A stretch of 64,000 bases of DNA from Salinactinospora qingdaonensis (GCF_039539445.1 NZ_BAABDD010000023.1:1-64000), one strand, 5' to 3'. Shown: positions 19,934-28,906, counted from the stretch's first letter. Notes: a model not told the origin generated them from the letters alone. Translations and numbers: made by a program.

Positions 19934-21817
19934 ATGCGGCGCAGTATCGCCACCGTATCGCTCAGCGGCACTCTGGAGGAGAAGCTGCACGCGGCAGCGG
20001 CAGCCGGATTCGACGGCGTCGAGATCTTCGAAAACGACCTCGTCGCCTCGCCCCTGCCACCGCGCGAGATCCGCGCGCTCGCCGACGACCTCGGCCTGGG
20101 CATCGACCTCTACCAGCCCTTCCGCGACTTCGAGGGCGTCGACGACGACCTCCTCGAAGCCAATCTGCGCCGCGCCGAGGCCAAGTTCGCGCTCATGCTC
20201 GAACTCGGCGTCGACACGCTGCTCGTGTGCTCCACCACCGCGCAGGCGGCCAGCGGCGACGACGCCCGCGCCGCGGCGCACCTGCACCGCCTCGCCGAGA
20301 CGGCCGCCCCCTACGGCGTGCGCATCGCCTACGAGGCGCTCGCCTGGGGGCGCCACGTCAACGACTACCAACACTCCTGGCGCATCGTCGCCGACGCCGA
20401 CCACCCCTCACTCGGAGTGTGCCTGGACAGTTTCCACATCCTGTCCCGGCGCAGCGACCCGGCCGGCATCGGCGACATCCCCGGCGAGAAGATCTTCTAC
20501 CTGCAACTGGCCGACGCCCCCTACATGGCGATGGACCTGCTCCAGTGGAGCCGCCACTACCGGTGCTTCCCCGGCCAGGGCGGGTTCGACCTGACCGCGT
20601 TCACCCGCCACGTGCTCGCGGCCGGCTACACCGGCCCGCTGTCCCTGGAGGTCTTCAACGACGTCTTCCGCGCCGCCGACCCGCACCGCACCGCCGCCGA
20701 CGCGCTGCGGTCGCTGTCGGTGCTGGAAGACGCGCTCAGCCGGGAACACCAACCGGGGGTGACCGCGGGGCCGCAGCGTCCCGCGGTCACCCTCACCCGC
20801 CTGCCCGAACCCGCCCACCCCGCCGGCTACGCCTTCGTCGAGGTCGCCGCCCGGCCCAGCACCGCCACGTGGGTGCGCACCGTCCTGGCCGGGCTCGGCT
20901 TCGCCCACACGCGCGACCACCGCTCCAAACCCGTCGAACTGTGGGCGCACGGCCACACCCGCATCCTGCTCAGCTCCACCGATCCGCGGCTGGGCCACAC
21001 CTGGAGCGACGACACCGCCGTCACCGCGCTGGGCGTCGAGGTCGCCGACCCCGACCGCGCCGCCCAGCGCGCCGAGCATCTGCTGGCCCCCGCCTTACCG
21101 CGGCGCCGCGACCCCGCCGAGACCCGGCTGAACGCGGTCGCCGCCCCCGACGGCACCGCCCTGTTCTTCTGCCCCGCCCCCACCGACCGCGAAGAGACCT
21201 GGCTGGCCGACTTCACCGCCGCACCCGTGCACACCCCCACCCACGGCGGCGCCACCCCGCTGACCGGGATCGACCACGTGGGACTGTTCCAACCCTTCGA
21301 CCACTTCGACGAGGCGGCGCTGTTCTACCGCTCCGTGCTCGGCCTCGCCCCCGCCGAAAGCCTCGAACTGGCCGCCCCCGACGGGCTCGTGCGCAGCCGA
21401 GCCCTCACCGGCCCAGGCGGGGGGCCACGCATCGCCCTCAGCGTCTCGGTGCTGGGGCGCGGCGCCCAGGCCGACGCCGCCGGCGGTGCGCAACACATCG
21501 CCCTGGCCTGCGACGACATCTTCGCCGCGGCCCAGGCGTTGCGCGAGGGCGGCCTCGCGCCGCTTACCATCCCCGACAACTACTACGCTGACCTTGCCGC
21601 GCGCACCGACCTGCCGCCGGCCCTGCGCGAACGCATGCGCGCCGACGGCGTCCTCTACGACCGCGCCGGCTCGGGGGAGTTCTTCCACTTCTACACCCCG
21701 CTGCTCGACAGCCGCCTCTTCTTCGAGGTGGTCCAGCGCACCGGCGGCTACGACGGCTACGGCGCCGCCAACACTCCCGTGCGCATGGCCGCCCACCGAG
21801 CGGAGCACACCCAGTGA
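19934..21817 (+). CDS. quiC: 3-dehydroshikimate dehydratase fused to HPPD-like domain (QuiC type)
   Basis: The 627-residue protein has two parts. Residues 1-270 form a sugar-isomerase-like TIM barrel with the metal-site segments IAYEALAWGRHVNDY, VCLDSFHIL and GPLSLEVFNDVFR, as in 3-dehydroshikimate dehydratases, which form protocatechuate. Residues about 290-615 form two VOC modules like 4-hydroxyphenylpyruvate dioxygenase, with GIDHVGLF, AQHIALACDD and RLFFEVVQR, so the His-His-Glu metal triad looks kept. This is the QuiC1 architecture known from Pseudomonas. It lies between the TRAP importer and a shikimate dehydrogenase and overlaps the latter by four bases. Confidence 0.9.
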   Translation: MRRSIATVSLSGTLEEKLHAAAAAGFDGVEIFENDLVASPLPPREIRALADDLGLGIDLYQPFRDFEGVDDDLLEANLRRAEAKFALMLELGVDTLLVCSTTAQAASGDDARAAAHLHRLAETAAPYGVRIAYEALAWGRHVNDYQHSWRIVADADHPSLGVCLDSFHILSRRSDPAGIGDIPGEKIFYLQLADAPYMAMDLLQWSRHYRCFPGQGGFDLTAFTRHVLAAGYTGPLSLEVFNDVFRAADPHRTAADALRSLSVLEDALSREHQPGVTAGPQRPAVTLTRLPEPAHPAGYAFVEVAARPSTATWVRTVLAGLGFAHTRDHRSKPVELWAHGHTRILLSSTDPRLGHTWSDDTAVTALGVEVADPDRAAQRAEHLLAPALPRRRDPAETRLNAVAAPDGTALFFCPAPTDREETWLADFTAAPVHTPTHGGATPLTGIDHVGLFQPFDHFDEAALFYRSVLGLAPAESLELAAPDGLVRSRALTGPGGGPRIALSVSVLGRGAQADAAGGAQHIALACDDIFAAAQALREGGLAPLTIPDNYYADLAARTDLPPALRERMRADGVLYDRAGSGEFFHFYTPLLDSRLFFEVVQRTGGYDGYGAANTPVRMAAHRAEHTQ

Positions 21818-22737
21818 CCGGCACTATCGGCAACGGGGAAGCGGTGCCGGCAGCAACGGAAGGCGCGCGACGCGAAGCGGGCCGCTCCTTCCTGGTGGGC
21901 CTCATCGGCGCGGGTGTCGGGCCGTCGCTGACCCCGCCCATGCACGAGCGCGAGGCCGCCCAGGCGGGGCGACGGCTGCTCTACCGCACCATCGACATCA
22001 CCGACCTCGGTCTACCGCCGGAGTCCGTGGGCGACCTGGTACAGGCGGCGCGCCACCTCGGGTTCGACGGCCTCAACATCACCCACCCCTGCAAGCAGCT
22101 CGTCCTGCCCGCCCTCGACGGGCTCAGCCCCGAGGCCGCCGCCATCGGCGCCGTCAACACCGTGGTCTTCGACGGCGGGGCCGCCGTCGGCCACAACACC
22201 GACTGGTCGGGCTTTGCCGGGTCGCTGCGGCGCGGGCTGCCCGACGCGGCCCGCGACCGCGTGGTCCTGCTGGGCGCCGGCGGCGCCGGAGCCGCCGTCG
22301 CCCACGCCCTCATGACCTGCGGCGTGCGCGAGCTGGTCATCGCCGACCTGTCCGTGGAGCGCGCCGCGACCCTGGCCGAACGACTCCAGGCGCGTTTCCC
22401 CGAGGCACGGTGCCGACCCGCCGACACCGCGAGGCCCGAACGCCTCCTCGCCGACGCCGACGGCCTGGTGCACGCCACCCCGGTCGGCATGGCCCACCAT
22501 CCGGGTGTCCCGGTGCCGCCCGAGCTGCTGCGCCCCCCGCTGTGGGTGGCTGACGTGGTCTACCGCCCGCTGCGCACCGAACTCCTCCACCACGCCGAAC
22601 AGCGCGGCTGCGCCACCCTCGACGGCGGCGGCATGGCCGTCTTCCAAGCCGGCGACGCCTTCGAACTCATCACCGGCCTCACCCCCGACCGCGACCGCAT
22701 GCTCACCCACTTCACCCAGCTACTCCAACACGAGTGA
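21814..22737 (+). CDS. aroE: shikimate/quinate dehydrogenase (AroE family)
   Basis: The 307-residue protein has the substrate domain GPSLTPPMHEREA and LNITHPCKQLVLPAL with the catalytic Lys, GAVNTVVF, and GHNTDWSGF with the conserved Asp. The Rossmann motif VVLLGAGGAGAAVAHAL follows, and the C-terminal MAVFQAGDAFELITG closes the fold. The start overlaps quiC (GTGA). In this operon a catabolic role, oxidising imported shikimate or quinate to the dehydro form used by QuiC, is more likely than aromatic amino acid synthesis. Which substrate is preferred cannot be told. Confidence 0.88.
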   Translation: MTGTIGNGEAVPAATEGARREAGRSFLVGLIGAGVGPSLTPPMHEREAAQAGRRLLYRTIDITDLGLPPESVGDLVQAARHLGFDGLNITHPCKQLVLPALDGLSPEAAAIGAVNTVVFDGGAAVGHNTDWSGFAGSLRRGLPDAARDRVVLLGAGGAGAAVAHALMTCGVRELVIADLSVERAATLAERLQARFPEARCRPADTARPERLLADADGLVHATPVGMAHHPGVPVPPELLRPPLWVADVVYRPLRTELLHHAEQRGCATLDGGGMAVFQAGDAFELITGLTPDRDRMLTHFTQLLQHE

Positions 22738-22742
22738 CCCGG

Positions 22743-22768
22743 CCGCGCCGGCGCTAAGGCCGGTGCGG
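22743..22768. terminator. hairpin terminator between convergent genes
   Basis: Bases 22743-22752 pair with 22759-22768 (nine of ten pairs, loop of six). It separates the aroE operon from the DUF397 gene on the other strand. Confidence 0.6.
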
Positions 22769-22776
22769 AGCGGCGG

Positions 22777-23100
22777 TCACAGCTCGCCGACGCGGGCAGC
22801 GGTGAGGAAGGCGTCCCACTCCGCGGCGGGAAAGGCGAGGTGCCCGGCGTCGGGATGCTTCGAGTCCCGCACAGCAGCCCCAGAACGGAGATCGGCGACC
22901 TCGACGCAGTCCACTCCTTGGCCGCTGTAGCTGCTCTTGCGGAAGGAGGAGGGGAGGTAGGCGATATCCACGCAATCTTGATGCTGTCCGCTGTAGCTGC
23001 TCTTGTAGAAGAAGGGGATGTGGGCGACTTGGACACAGTCACCGTTGACACCGCTGTAGCTGCTGGCTCGCCACATCAACTGGAGGGACACGGGGCTCAC
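22777..23100 (-). CDS. DUF397 protein with three tandem motifs
   Basis: The 107-residue protein carries the DUF397 core three times: SSYSGVNGDCVQVAHIP, SSYSGQHQDCVDIAYLP and SSYSGQGVDCVEVADL, then the usual end AVRDSKHPD and FPAAEWDAFLTA. Most family members have one or two cores, so tandem duplication has occurred. The GTG at 23100 overlaps the stop of the XRE gene (GTGA), giving translational coupling. XRE-DUF397 pairs of this kind are common developmental or antibiotic-control pairs in actinomycetes (bldB-region/WhiJ-like); the partner role here is inference. Confidence 0.88.
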   Translation of the reverse strand: MSPVSLQLMWRASSYSGVNGDCVQVAHIPFFYKSSYSGQHQDCVDIAYLPSSFRKSSYSGQGVDCVEVADLRSGAAVRDSKHPDAGHLAFPAAEWDAFLTAARVGEL

Positions 23101-23951
23101 TCTTCTAGCTCTTCGAGGACATCGCGTATGAATGTGACGGACTGCGCTGGTGACAGTGAGCAACCTTGAGCGCTGCCGAACATGTCGTTGAAGATCCTGA
23201 TTTGGTGTTCTTCTTCCAAGTACAGGCTACTCACGGGTGTTTCTAGATAGGCAATGCTGGGGTCCCGAGGGTCGGGAAAATCCATGACAACGAAGCTTCC
23301 CTCGGTCGCGGGGTGTGCTCCGGCGTCGAAGGGTAAGACGTAGATGTTGATGTTGTGGCGGGCGGCCATGTGTGTGAGGTGGAGCAGTTGTTCTTGCATC
23401 ACCTTTAGAGAGCCGACGTTACGTCGCAAGGCTCCCTCATCGATGATGGCCGCGTAGGAGGGCGGGTTTACGCGGTTAAGGATTTCCTGGCGTTTCATCC
23501 TGCTCGCAACACGCTGCGCGATCTCGTCGTCTTCCCTGACCTGGTTGGCGCGAAATACCGCATCGGCGTACCCGGGTGTCTGTAGCAGCCCAGGTATGAC
23601 CTGTGCCTGGTAAGTCCGGAAGGCGCAGGCTTCGGCCTCGAAGTCGGCGAGCATTTCGGGCATCAGGTCTTTGTACTGCGACCACCAGCCTCGCTCACCG
23701 GCCAGCCGGGACAGTTCGTGCAACGCTGCCCGAACCTCTGGGTCCTCCACCTGGTACAGATCCAGCAGCCCATCCAGCGTCTTCGCCGGGACGTGCTTCG
23801 ACTCCGCCTGCTCGATCTTGCTCAGGTTCGACTTGCCGGTCCCGGACTGCTTCGCGGCCTCCACCAGCGTCAGACCCGCTTCGGTGCGCAGACGCTTGAG
23901 CTCGGTGGACAGGCGACGTCGGCGGATGCTGGGACTGTAAGGAGCGGGCAT
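23097..23951 (-). CDS. XRE regulator with DUF5753 domain
   Basis: The 284-residue protein has an N-terminal HTH (LKRLRTEAGLTLVEAAKQSG and GKSNLSKIEQAESKHVPAKT, about 18-57) followed by a DUF5753 domain with AFRTYQAQVIPGLLQTPGYA, DEGALRRNVGS and IYVLPFDAGAHPATEGSFV. It is the WhiJ-type DNA-binding partner of the DUF397 protein downstream. The signal it senses is unknown. Confidence 0.93.
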   Translation of the reverse strand: MPAPYSPSIRRRRLSTELKRLRTEAGLTLVEAAKQSGTGKSNLSKIEQAESKHVPAKTLDGLLDLYQVEDPEVRAALHELSRLAGERGWWSQYKDLMPEMLADFEAEACAFRTYQAQVIPGLLQTPGYADAVFRANQVREDDEIAQRVASRMKRQEILNRVNPPSYAAIIDEGALRRNVGSLKVMQEQLLHLTHMAARHNINIYVLPFDAGAHPATEGSFVVMDFPDPRDPSIAYLETPVSSLYLEEEHQIRIFNDMFGSAQGCSLSPAQSVTFIRDVLEELEE

Positions 23952-24199
23952 ACGAGGAGTCTAGAGAGAGGCGCAAGAAAAAGTAAAGTGGAATCCATCA
24001 TAAGGCTGTTGGCTATGGTGGAATCCATTGCAAGTCTTGGTGTGGTCGGTCACCACCGCATCACCCTGAGTGGTTGGTGGTCACGCTACTGAACGCCCGC
24101 CGCTGTGTCCGGTGAACGGGCCGAAACCACGGGCGTCACTGACCCTCTCGGCTGCAACGTCCTCCCACGCACTCGCTGGCTCGCATATAAGGAGTCTTC

Positions 24200-24761
24200 A
24201 TGTCCGTTCAGGCTGCTCTTGATCAACTACCCCCGGTGGCGATTCCGCTCGGTTTGGTCATCCCCTGGCAGAAAAAGTACTACTTCGCCCCCGATGGCGA
24301 GCCGGTGCCCTTCAAGTGCCGGGCATTTACCTTCCGGGGTGACGTGGCCCTGTTCCCGCTGGTCCACGCCTTCCTGCAGGGCTGTGCCGCCCACAAGGGC
24401 GGCGAGTACCGTTACCTGTTCGACCTGCTGGGCAGCGAACTGGCCGGCAACGCCATCCGCCACACCCGCTCCGGCGCGCCCGGCGGCAGCTACACCCTGC
24501 GTGTGGACCGCTGGGCAACGGGGCTGACCCTGACCTGCCGCGACGACGAACCGTGGAGCCCGGTAGGGGAGCCGTCCGCAGCGAGCGCGTCTACCTGGAC
24601 CCCGATCCGGACGGGCTGGACCCCTCGCCGATGCCGGGCGCGGCCTGGCCCTCGTGGATGCCTTGGCCACCGCGTGGGGCGACAACGGCTTCCCCGACCA
24701 CCGCCACGTGTGGTTCCACCTGGCCTACGACCTCATCGACAGCGCCTGGAACACCGCCTGA
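24200..24761 (+). pseudogene. frameshifted ATP-binding regulatory protein (HATPase, SpoIIAB/RsbW-like)
   Basis: The first 118 codons read as an HATPase_c_2 protein with the N box LGSELAGNAIRHTRSG. The family continues in two other frames: SERVYLDPDPDGLDP near 24588-24635, then DAGRGLALVDALATAWGD (the G1 box) and HVWFHLAYDLIDSAWNTA with a stop at 24759-24761. Two frameshifts, near 24550 and 24640, are therefore needed for a full protein. Such small ATPases usually stand next to XRE/DUF397 pairs, as here. It may be a recent pseudogene, or the shifts may be sequencing errors. Confidence 0.75.
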
Positions 24762-24880
24762 CCAGACGCGAACAACCTTCTCCGGGGCCGAACGGCCCTT
24801 CACACGCTCGGGGCGGTGTTGGCGCACCGCCCCGAGCCCAGATTCCGCCCCTCGTAAGCCATAGAACGGAAGGGAATCCA

Positions 24881-25339
24881 ATGCCCGAGACTACCCTGAC
24901 CACCACCGCCACACCGGCACCCACCGACACCGCGACCCGCGTCGCCCTCCAGAACGCCGTGTCCCCCACACGGCCAGACCACCGCCCCCGCCCCGCTGCC
25001 GCACAGCCGCACCAGTGCCCCCAGACAGCACCGGTGGGGGAGCGGCCTGTCGCCTGTCGCGCCTGCGCCCACCCGCCGTGCCGCGCCCAGCGTGCCGCCG
25101 GCCAGTCGCGTCAGCGTGGCCGCACCGCCGAGTTCGCCGTCGAGCACCATACGGTCGCCACTCTCCAGGCCCGCTATCCCCATCTGGTGATCTGGTTCGG
25201 CGAAGCCACCCAGTCCTACTGGGCCGCCACCTCCACCGGCCTCGTCGAAGCCGCCAACCCCGACGCCCTCCTACTGACCCTCTGGCCCTCCGCCTCGCAT
25301 TCACGCCATGGTGAACTTGGCGGGCTTGGTCAGGAGTAG
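24881..25339 (+). CDS. hypothetical actinobacterial protein
   Basis: The 152-residue protein starts at ATG 24881 after a GGAAGGGA site. The N-terminal 95 residues are Pro/Thr/Ala/Arg-rich and probably disordered. The last 45 residues look folded: VATLQARYPHLVIWFGEATQ then YWAATSTGLVEAANPDALL, a pattern seen in small actinomycete proteins next to XRE genes. A Cys pair-containing segment CRACAHPPC may bind metal. Function is unknown. Confidence 0.6.
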   Translation: MPETTLTTTATPAPTDTATRVALQNAVSPTRPDHRPRPAAAQPHQCPQTAPVGERPVACRACAHPPCRAQRAAGQSRQRGRTAEFAVEHHTVATLQARYPHLVIWFGEATQSYWAATSTGLVEAANPDALLLTLWPSASHSRHGELGGLGQE

Positions 25340-25462
25340 CCGGCCGAACCGTCAGAGGAGAGACAACCGAGCATTTTCTTCTTCCTCACAGCAAACATCG
25401 ACCTCCATACGAAAGAGACAAGGCCCATGGCAAGCTGAACAGGAAGGAGACGCTTTTGTGGT

Positions 25463-25894
25463 TCAGTCGTTCCAGCCGCGCCAGAACGGTGTACTGTTTT
25501 CGCCGGCGTCCACCAAGGCATTTTTCAGCGCACCAGGTCGTACCTCGGCGTCGGCGAGCTGGTCAAGCGGCAGCCAGTGAAACTCCAGGTGGTCTTCCTG
25601 GCTTGTCGGCTCGGCGGTATCGATGGAGACCTCGAAGATGAGATTGAGTTCGTGGTGGGTGTTGCCATCTTCGACGTAGCCGTGCTCGACAGCACCGAGG
25701 AAACCCGCGATCGTGGCCTTCGTGCCGAGTTCTTCGGCGAGTTCGCGAACGAGGGCGGACTCTACTCGTTCGCCCGGTTCGACATGGCCGCCGGGCAGGA
25801 ACGACCACGACTTGGTGCGCTGACGCACCAGCAGAAGCCGCCCCTCGCGGCGGACGACAGCCCTGGCGATGATCTCGGTGGTAGCGGCGCTCAT
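25463..25894 (-). CDS. Nudix hydrolase
   Basis: The 143-residue protein has a Nudix box, GGHVEPGERVESALVRELAEELG, spanning about residues 35-57 with the REXXEE-like metal ligands (RELAEELG). It hydrolyses a nucleoside diphosphate linked to another group; the substrate cannot be told. The ATG overlaps the stop of the DUF6879 gene (ATGA), so both are translated together as the end of a four-gene minus-strand operon. Confidence 0.9.
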   Translation of the reverse strand: MSAATTEIIARAVVRREGRLLLVRQRTKSWSFLPGGHVEPGERVESALVRELAEELGTKATIAGFLGAVEHGYVEDGNTHHELNLIFEVSIDTAEPTSQEDHLEFHWLPLDQLADAEVRPGALKNALVDAGENSTPFWRGWND

Positions 25895-26499
25895 GCGGGA
25901 ACCGTGGGAGGCGGCAGGGGCGCGATCTCGCGCTGGAAGAAGTCCAGCAGCGGCTCGCCGGCCGCGAACAGCTCCGACAGTTCGGCGCAGCACTGCGCGA
26001 TCGCGTCGCGGTCGTCTGCCCGCCACGCGCCGCAGGCGTTGCCGGCGGCGTCGTAACGGACCAGGTACGCTATCCGCCCACCGAGGATCACGATCTCCGG
26101 CAGTGGTCGTTCCCGTTCCAGGTGCGCCACCTGAGGTGCCGTAAGCACCCGCAACGACTGGCCCGCTTCCGCCAGGAGACGCAGGAACTGCATCTCCCAC
26201 TGCACGTAGGGGCTGACCGGCCATTCCACGACGCGGATACGCCGAGTCTCGATACCGACGTCCCGGTCCTTCGCCGCCATGGCCTCGGCATCGGAGCGGT
26301 CGGCCTCGTTCAGCTCCAGTGCTCGGTCCCAGTCCCCGGCCGCGAACGCCTCCCAACTGGCATCGCCCGGCTCCTGAAACGTCTGGCCGCGTTCCAACTT
26401 CCAGAACACCCCGCCCTGCTCGTATGCGCGCCAATACTCGGCGAGGTAATCCTCCCGTTCGAGGGGCGTGACCGCGAGGTCGTCGATGCGTTCAAGCAT
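25891..26499 (-). CDS. DUF6879 family protein
   Basis: The 202-residue soluble protein matches the actinobacterial DUF6879 pattern: EYWRAYEQGGVFWKLERGQTF in the first third (split between residues 22 and 42), RRIRVVEWPVSPYVQWEMQF, and a C-terminal ILGGRIAYLVRYDAAGNACG. Members are usually encoded beside XRE regulators. Function is unknown. It is coupled to the Nudix gene by a four-base overlap and follows the DUF1932 gene by 45 bases. Confidence 0.8.
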   Translation of the reverse strand: MLERIDDLAVTPLEREDYLAEYWRAYEQGGVFWKLERGQTFQEPGDASWEAFAAGDWDRALELNEADRSDAEAMAAKDRDVGIETRRIRVVEWPVSPYVQWEMQFLRLLAEAGQSLRVLTAPQVAHLERERPLPEIVILGGRIAYLVRYDAAGNACGAWRADDRDAIAQCCAELSELFAAGEPLLDFFQREIAPLPPPTVPA

Positions 26500-26544
26500 C
26501 GGGGATCTCCCGCTTGGCCGCGGTCAACGTGCCGCGAGGGATCA

Positions 26545-27396
26545 TTACGAGCCGTTCCTGGCTTCGGACGGAGGAGGATCGGTGCTGAGGAGATCGAGCG
26601 CCGAGTCCAGGCTGGCGGTCGCATCGTCCTTGAGCGGCATCCACCGCCGCAGGACGTCGGCGATATCTTCCAGAGCTTCGCTGGGCAGACCGGCGTCGGC
26701 GAGAGCCCGCGCGGTGTCGTCGAGTTCTGGGTGCCACCGCCAAGCGCGCGCGGCTACGCTCGGCAGCTGCTGCGGATTCGCAGCTGGATGCGGCGAGGCG
26801 GCGGCGAGTGCCGTCAGGTGTTCGTCGACGTCGTGCTTGGTGGCGAAGGCGTGAGCGAGTGCTCCCAGCGTGCGTGTCGCCTTCTGCGCGACGGTGTGCG
26901 ACAGCTTCAGTGCCGAGGCGCCCCCTGGTACATCGTCGAGCTCGGTGATCTCCACGGCGTTCCCGAGGATCTCGGCCGCCGTGTGGCGGGAGTTCGGTGC
27001 ACCGGACAGGAACATGTGGGGGCGGGCGTCGTCGCGGGGTGGCGGGCCGATGATGCAGGCGTCGATCGTTTCGATCCCGACGCCAGCTAAGTCATCGGCC
27101 AAGGTCTGTGCCCGCTCGGGGCGGATCGCGTTGGCGTCGATGTACAGCCCGTCGCGGAAACCCGCGGCTGTAACTGCGGCGGCGACGTCCTCGGCGGCGG
27201 AAGGAGCCACGACGGACAGGATGACGTCGCACTTGGCCAGATCGGCCATCGGCGCCGCGCGTAGCGCGGCCAGGTCGGCGCGCTCGTGGGTGCTCTCGCT
27301 GCGCCCCTCGGGGCACCAGAGCACGTCGGCGTTCAGGCGAGCGGCAATGGCCGCACCCATCTGGCCGGGGTGGAGGAGTCCGATGCGGGTACGCAT
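26545..27396 (-). CDS. NAD(P)-dependent oxidoreductase, DUF1932 (6PGDH-like)
   Basis: The 283-residue protein has an N-terminal Rossmann segment IGLLHPGQMGAAIAARL, VILSVVAPSAAEDVAAAV, IDANAIRPERAQTLAD and IDACIIGPPPRDDARP, followed by an all-helical C-terminal domain (DUF1932) with LKLSHTVAQKATRTLGALAH. It belongs to the beta-hydroxyacid dehydrogenase superfamily. The catalytic Lys is likely in the LKLSHTVAQK segment. The ATG overlaps the stop of the upstream XRE-TPR gene. The substrate is unknown. Confidence 0.85.
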   Translation of the reverse strand: MRTRIGLLHPGQMGAAIAARLNADVLWCPEGRSESTHERADLAALRAAPMADLAKCDVILSVVAPSAAEDVAAAVTAAGFRDGLYIDANAIRPERAQTLADDLAGVGIETIDACIIGPPPRDDARPHMFLSGAPNSRHTAAEILGNAVEITELDDVPGGASALKLSHTVAQKATRTLGALAHAFATKHDVDEHLTALAAASPHPAANPQQLPSVAARAWRWHPELDDTARALADAGLPSEALEDIADVLRRWMPLKDDATASLDSALDLLSTDPPPSEARNGS

Positions 27397-28817
27397 CACT
27401 GCTCGCCTGCGGCTACAGTCGCCGGAAGGGAGACCAGCGTGTCGTGAACCTGCTCGCGCACTGCGCTTACCAGCGGCTGAGTGCGCAGCTGGGGCCGCTC
27501 CAGCAGCGCTTCGAACAACCTGAGCCGTCGCATCACGCTTTCGATGCGGCGTCGGTGCATGCTGTCCAGGACAGGCGAGACCTGCTCGGCTATTCCGTCG
27601 AGGGCGCCGGTCAGAAGTCGGGAGGTCACGAGGTCCAGCCGAGCGTGGCAGAGTTCTCCGAAGCGTCGGGCCGGTTCCGGTGCCTGAGTGTAGAGTCCGA
27701 CGGCGGCTTCGGCAGCTTCCGCGGCTGCGGCCGCCCGCTCCGCCTCTCCAGTGCCGACGAGGGCGCTGGCCTGCCAGTAATGCTGCTTGGCCACCGGGAA
27801 GGCCAGCAGCCCCGGCATCGTCTCGTCGCCTGCGCGGTCCCGTAGCTCGTCGGTCAAATGCAGGGCTTCCTCCATTTCCCGGGTGCGTCCCATCAGGGCC
27901 AGACCGCGGGCCTTCATACTGGCGGCGCGGATGCGTGCTGTGCCTCGCCGTTCGGGAAAGTCCAGCGCCCGTTGAGCGTAGTCGACGCAGTCGACGGGGC
28001 GTGCGTCCCAATAGGTGATGAGCGCTTGCAGGCCTGCGACCCAGCACCGCAGCTCGTGGTCGTCATTCAAGTCGCCGTGCAGGTCCGCGACACGCGCGTG
28101 GGTCTGGGCGGCCCAGAGGTCCCCAAGGTCGAAGCTGGCGTTGGCCAGAACGGCGCACAGCCAGCCGGCGATGCGCTGCAATTCGGCCAACTGGGTGGTG
28201 CGCTTGCATCGATCGCGCAGTTCCCAGGCCCGGTTGCGGAGCTCGCGGGCGCGCAGGGTCGATTGGATGACGGGGGTGTGTGGGTAGGCACGGGCGAGGT
28301 CGAGCAGTCCGCTTTCCAACTCCTCTACTGTGTAGGCGCCGATTGGTGTGTCCAGATGTGCACCGTACTGACTGGCCTCCTGGGCGCAGACGGTCAGCAG
28401 TTCCTCGGGTGAAAGGCAAGGGACAGTCATGGCTGGCTCCGTTGCCGACTCCGGACGGGGGAGGGCGGGAGAGTAGTCGGCGACGAATCCCAACCGCACC
28501 ACATTGGTGGAGAAAAAACGCGATAGCAGGTCCGCGTAGTGTGCGCCGGGACGACCTCCCGCCTCCCAGTTCTGCCAACTGCGGGGGTCCATACCCGACC
28601 GTGAGAATCCCTGGTCGGAAGTCCATCTGTGGAATGCCGCGACCGCGTCCTCGGCTCGACGATAGCCGGCCGCGATCCGATACGCCTTGAACTGCGTGTG
28701 TCCGCAGTGGGCACGAATGTGCTCGGCCAGAGCGTGCAGGTCCATACTCTCGCCCTGCTCCGCGCGCCACTCCTCGCGCTGCTCCAGGCCACACCGCACC
28801 TCATGGGGCTCAGCCAT
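27396..28817 (-). CDS. XRE-type regulator with TPR-like repeats
   Basis: The 473-residue protein has an N-terminal HTH-like region (residues 25-90, IRAHCGHTQFKAYRIAAGYR and DPRSWQNWEAGGRP) and a long helical region of TPR-like pairs from about 180 (LAELQRIAGWLCAVLANASF, AQTHARVADLHGDLNDD, DCVDYAQRALDFPERRGT). Such proteins in actinomycetes sense signals through the TPR part. It heads an operon with the DUF1932, DUF6879 and Nudix genes and could control it through the palindrome at 28891-28906. Confidence 0.88.
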   Translation of the reverse strand: MAEPHEVRCGLEQREEWRAEQGESMDLHALAEHIRAHCGHTQFKAYRIAAGYRRAEDAVAAFHRWTSDQGFSRSGMDPRSWQNWEAGGRPGAHYADLLSRFFSTNVVRLGFVADYSPALPRPESATEPAMTVPCLSPEELLTVCAQEASQYGAHLDTPIGAYTVEELESGLLDLARAYPHTPVIQSTLRARELRNRAWELRDRCKRTTQLAELQRIAGWLCAVLANASFDLGDLWAAQTHARVADLHGDLNDDHELRCWVAGLQALITYWDARPVDCVDYAQRALDFPERRGTARIRAASMKARGLALMGRTREMEEALHLTDELRDRAGDETMPGLLAFPVAKQHYWQASALVGTGEAERAAAAAEAAEAAVGLYTQAPEPARRFGELCHARLDLVTSRLLTGALDGIAEQVSPVLDSMHRRRIESVMRRLRLFEALLERPQLRTQPLVSAVREQVHDTLVSLPATVAAGEQ

Positions 28818-28890
28818 CGTCTTTCACCTTCTCAACTCGCGCTACGACCACGGTAGTCGTTTTCCCTTCCAAGCGTCGCCCGCTGCTTCT

Positions 28891-28906
28891 GAAGAAACGT
28901 TTCTTC
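28891..28906. promoter_or_regulatory. perfect 16-bp palindrome, candidate operator
   Basis: GAAGAAACGTTTCTTC is its own reverse complement. It lies 74-89 bases upstream of the XRE-TPR start, within the probable promoter. It is AT-richer than its surroundings. Autoregulation by the XRE protein is a guess from position. Confidence 0.45.

Noticed and set aside
18094..21591. Very long plus-strand frame across the TRAP and quiC genes
   Set aside because: Its product is an Arg/Pro/His-rich low-complexity string, typical of an off-frame of GC-rich genes; the true genes are clear in other frames.
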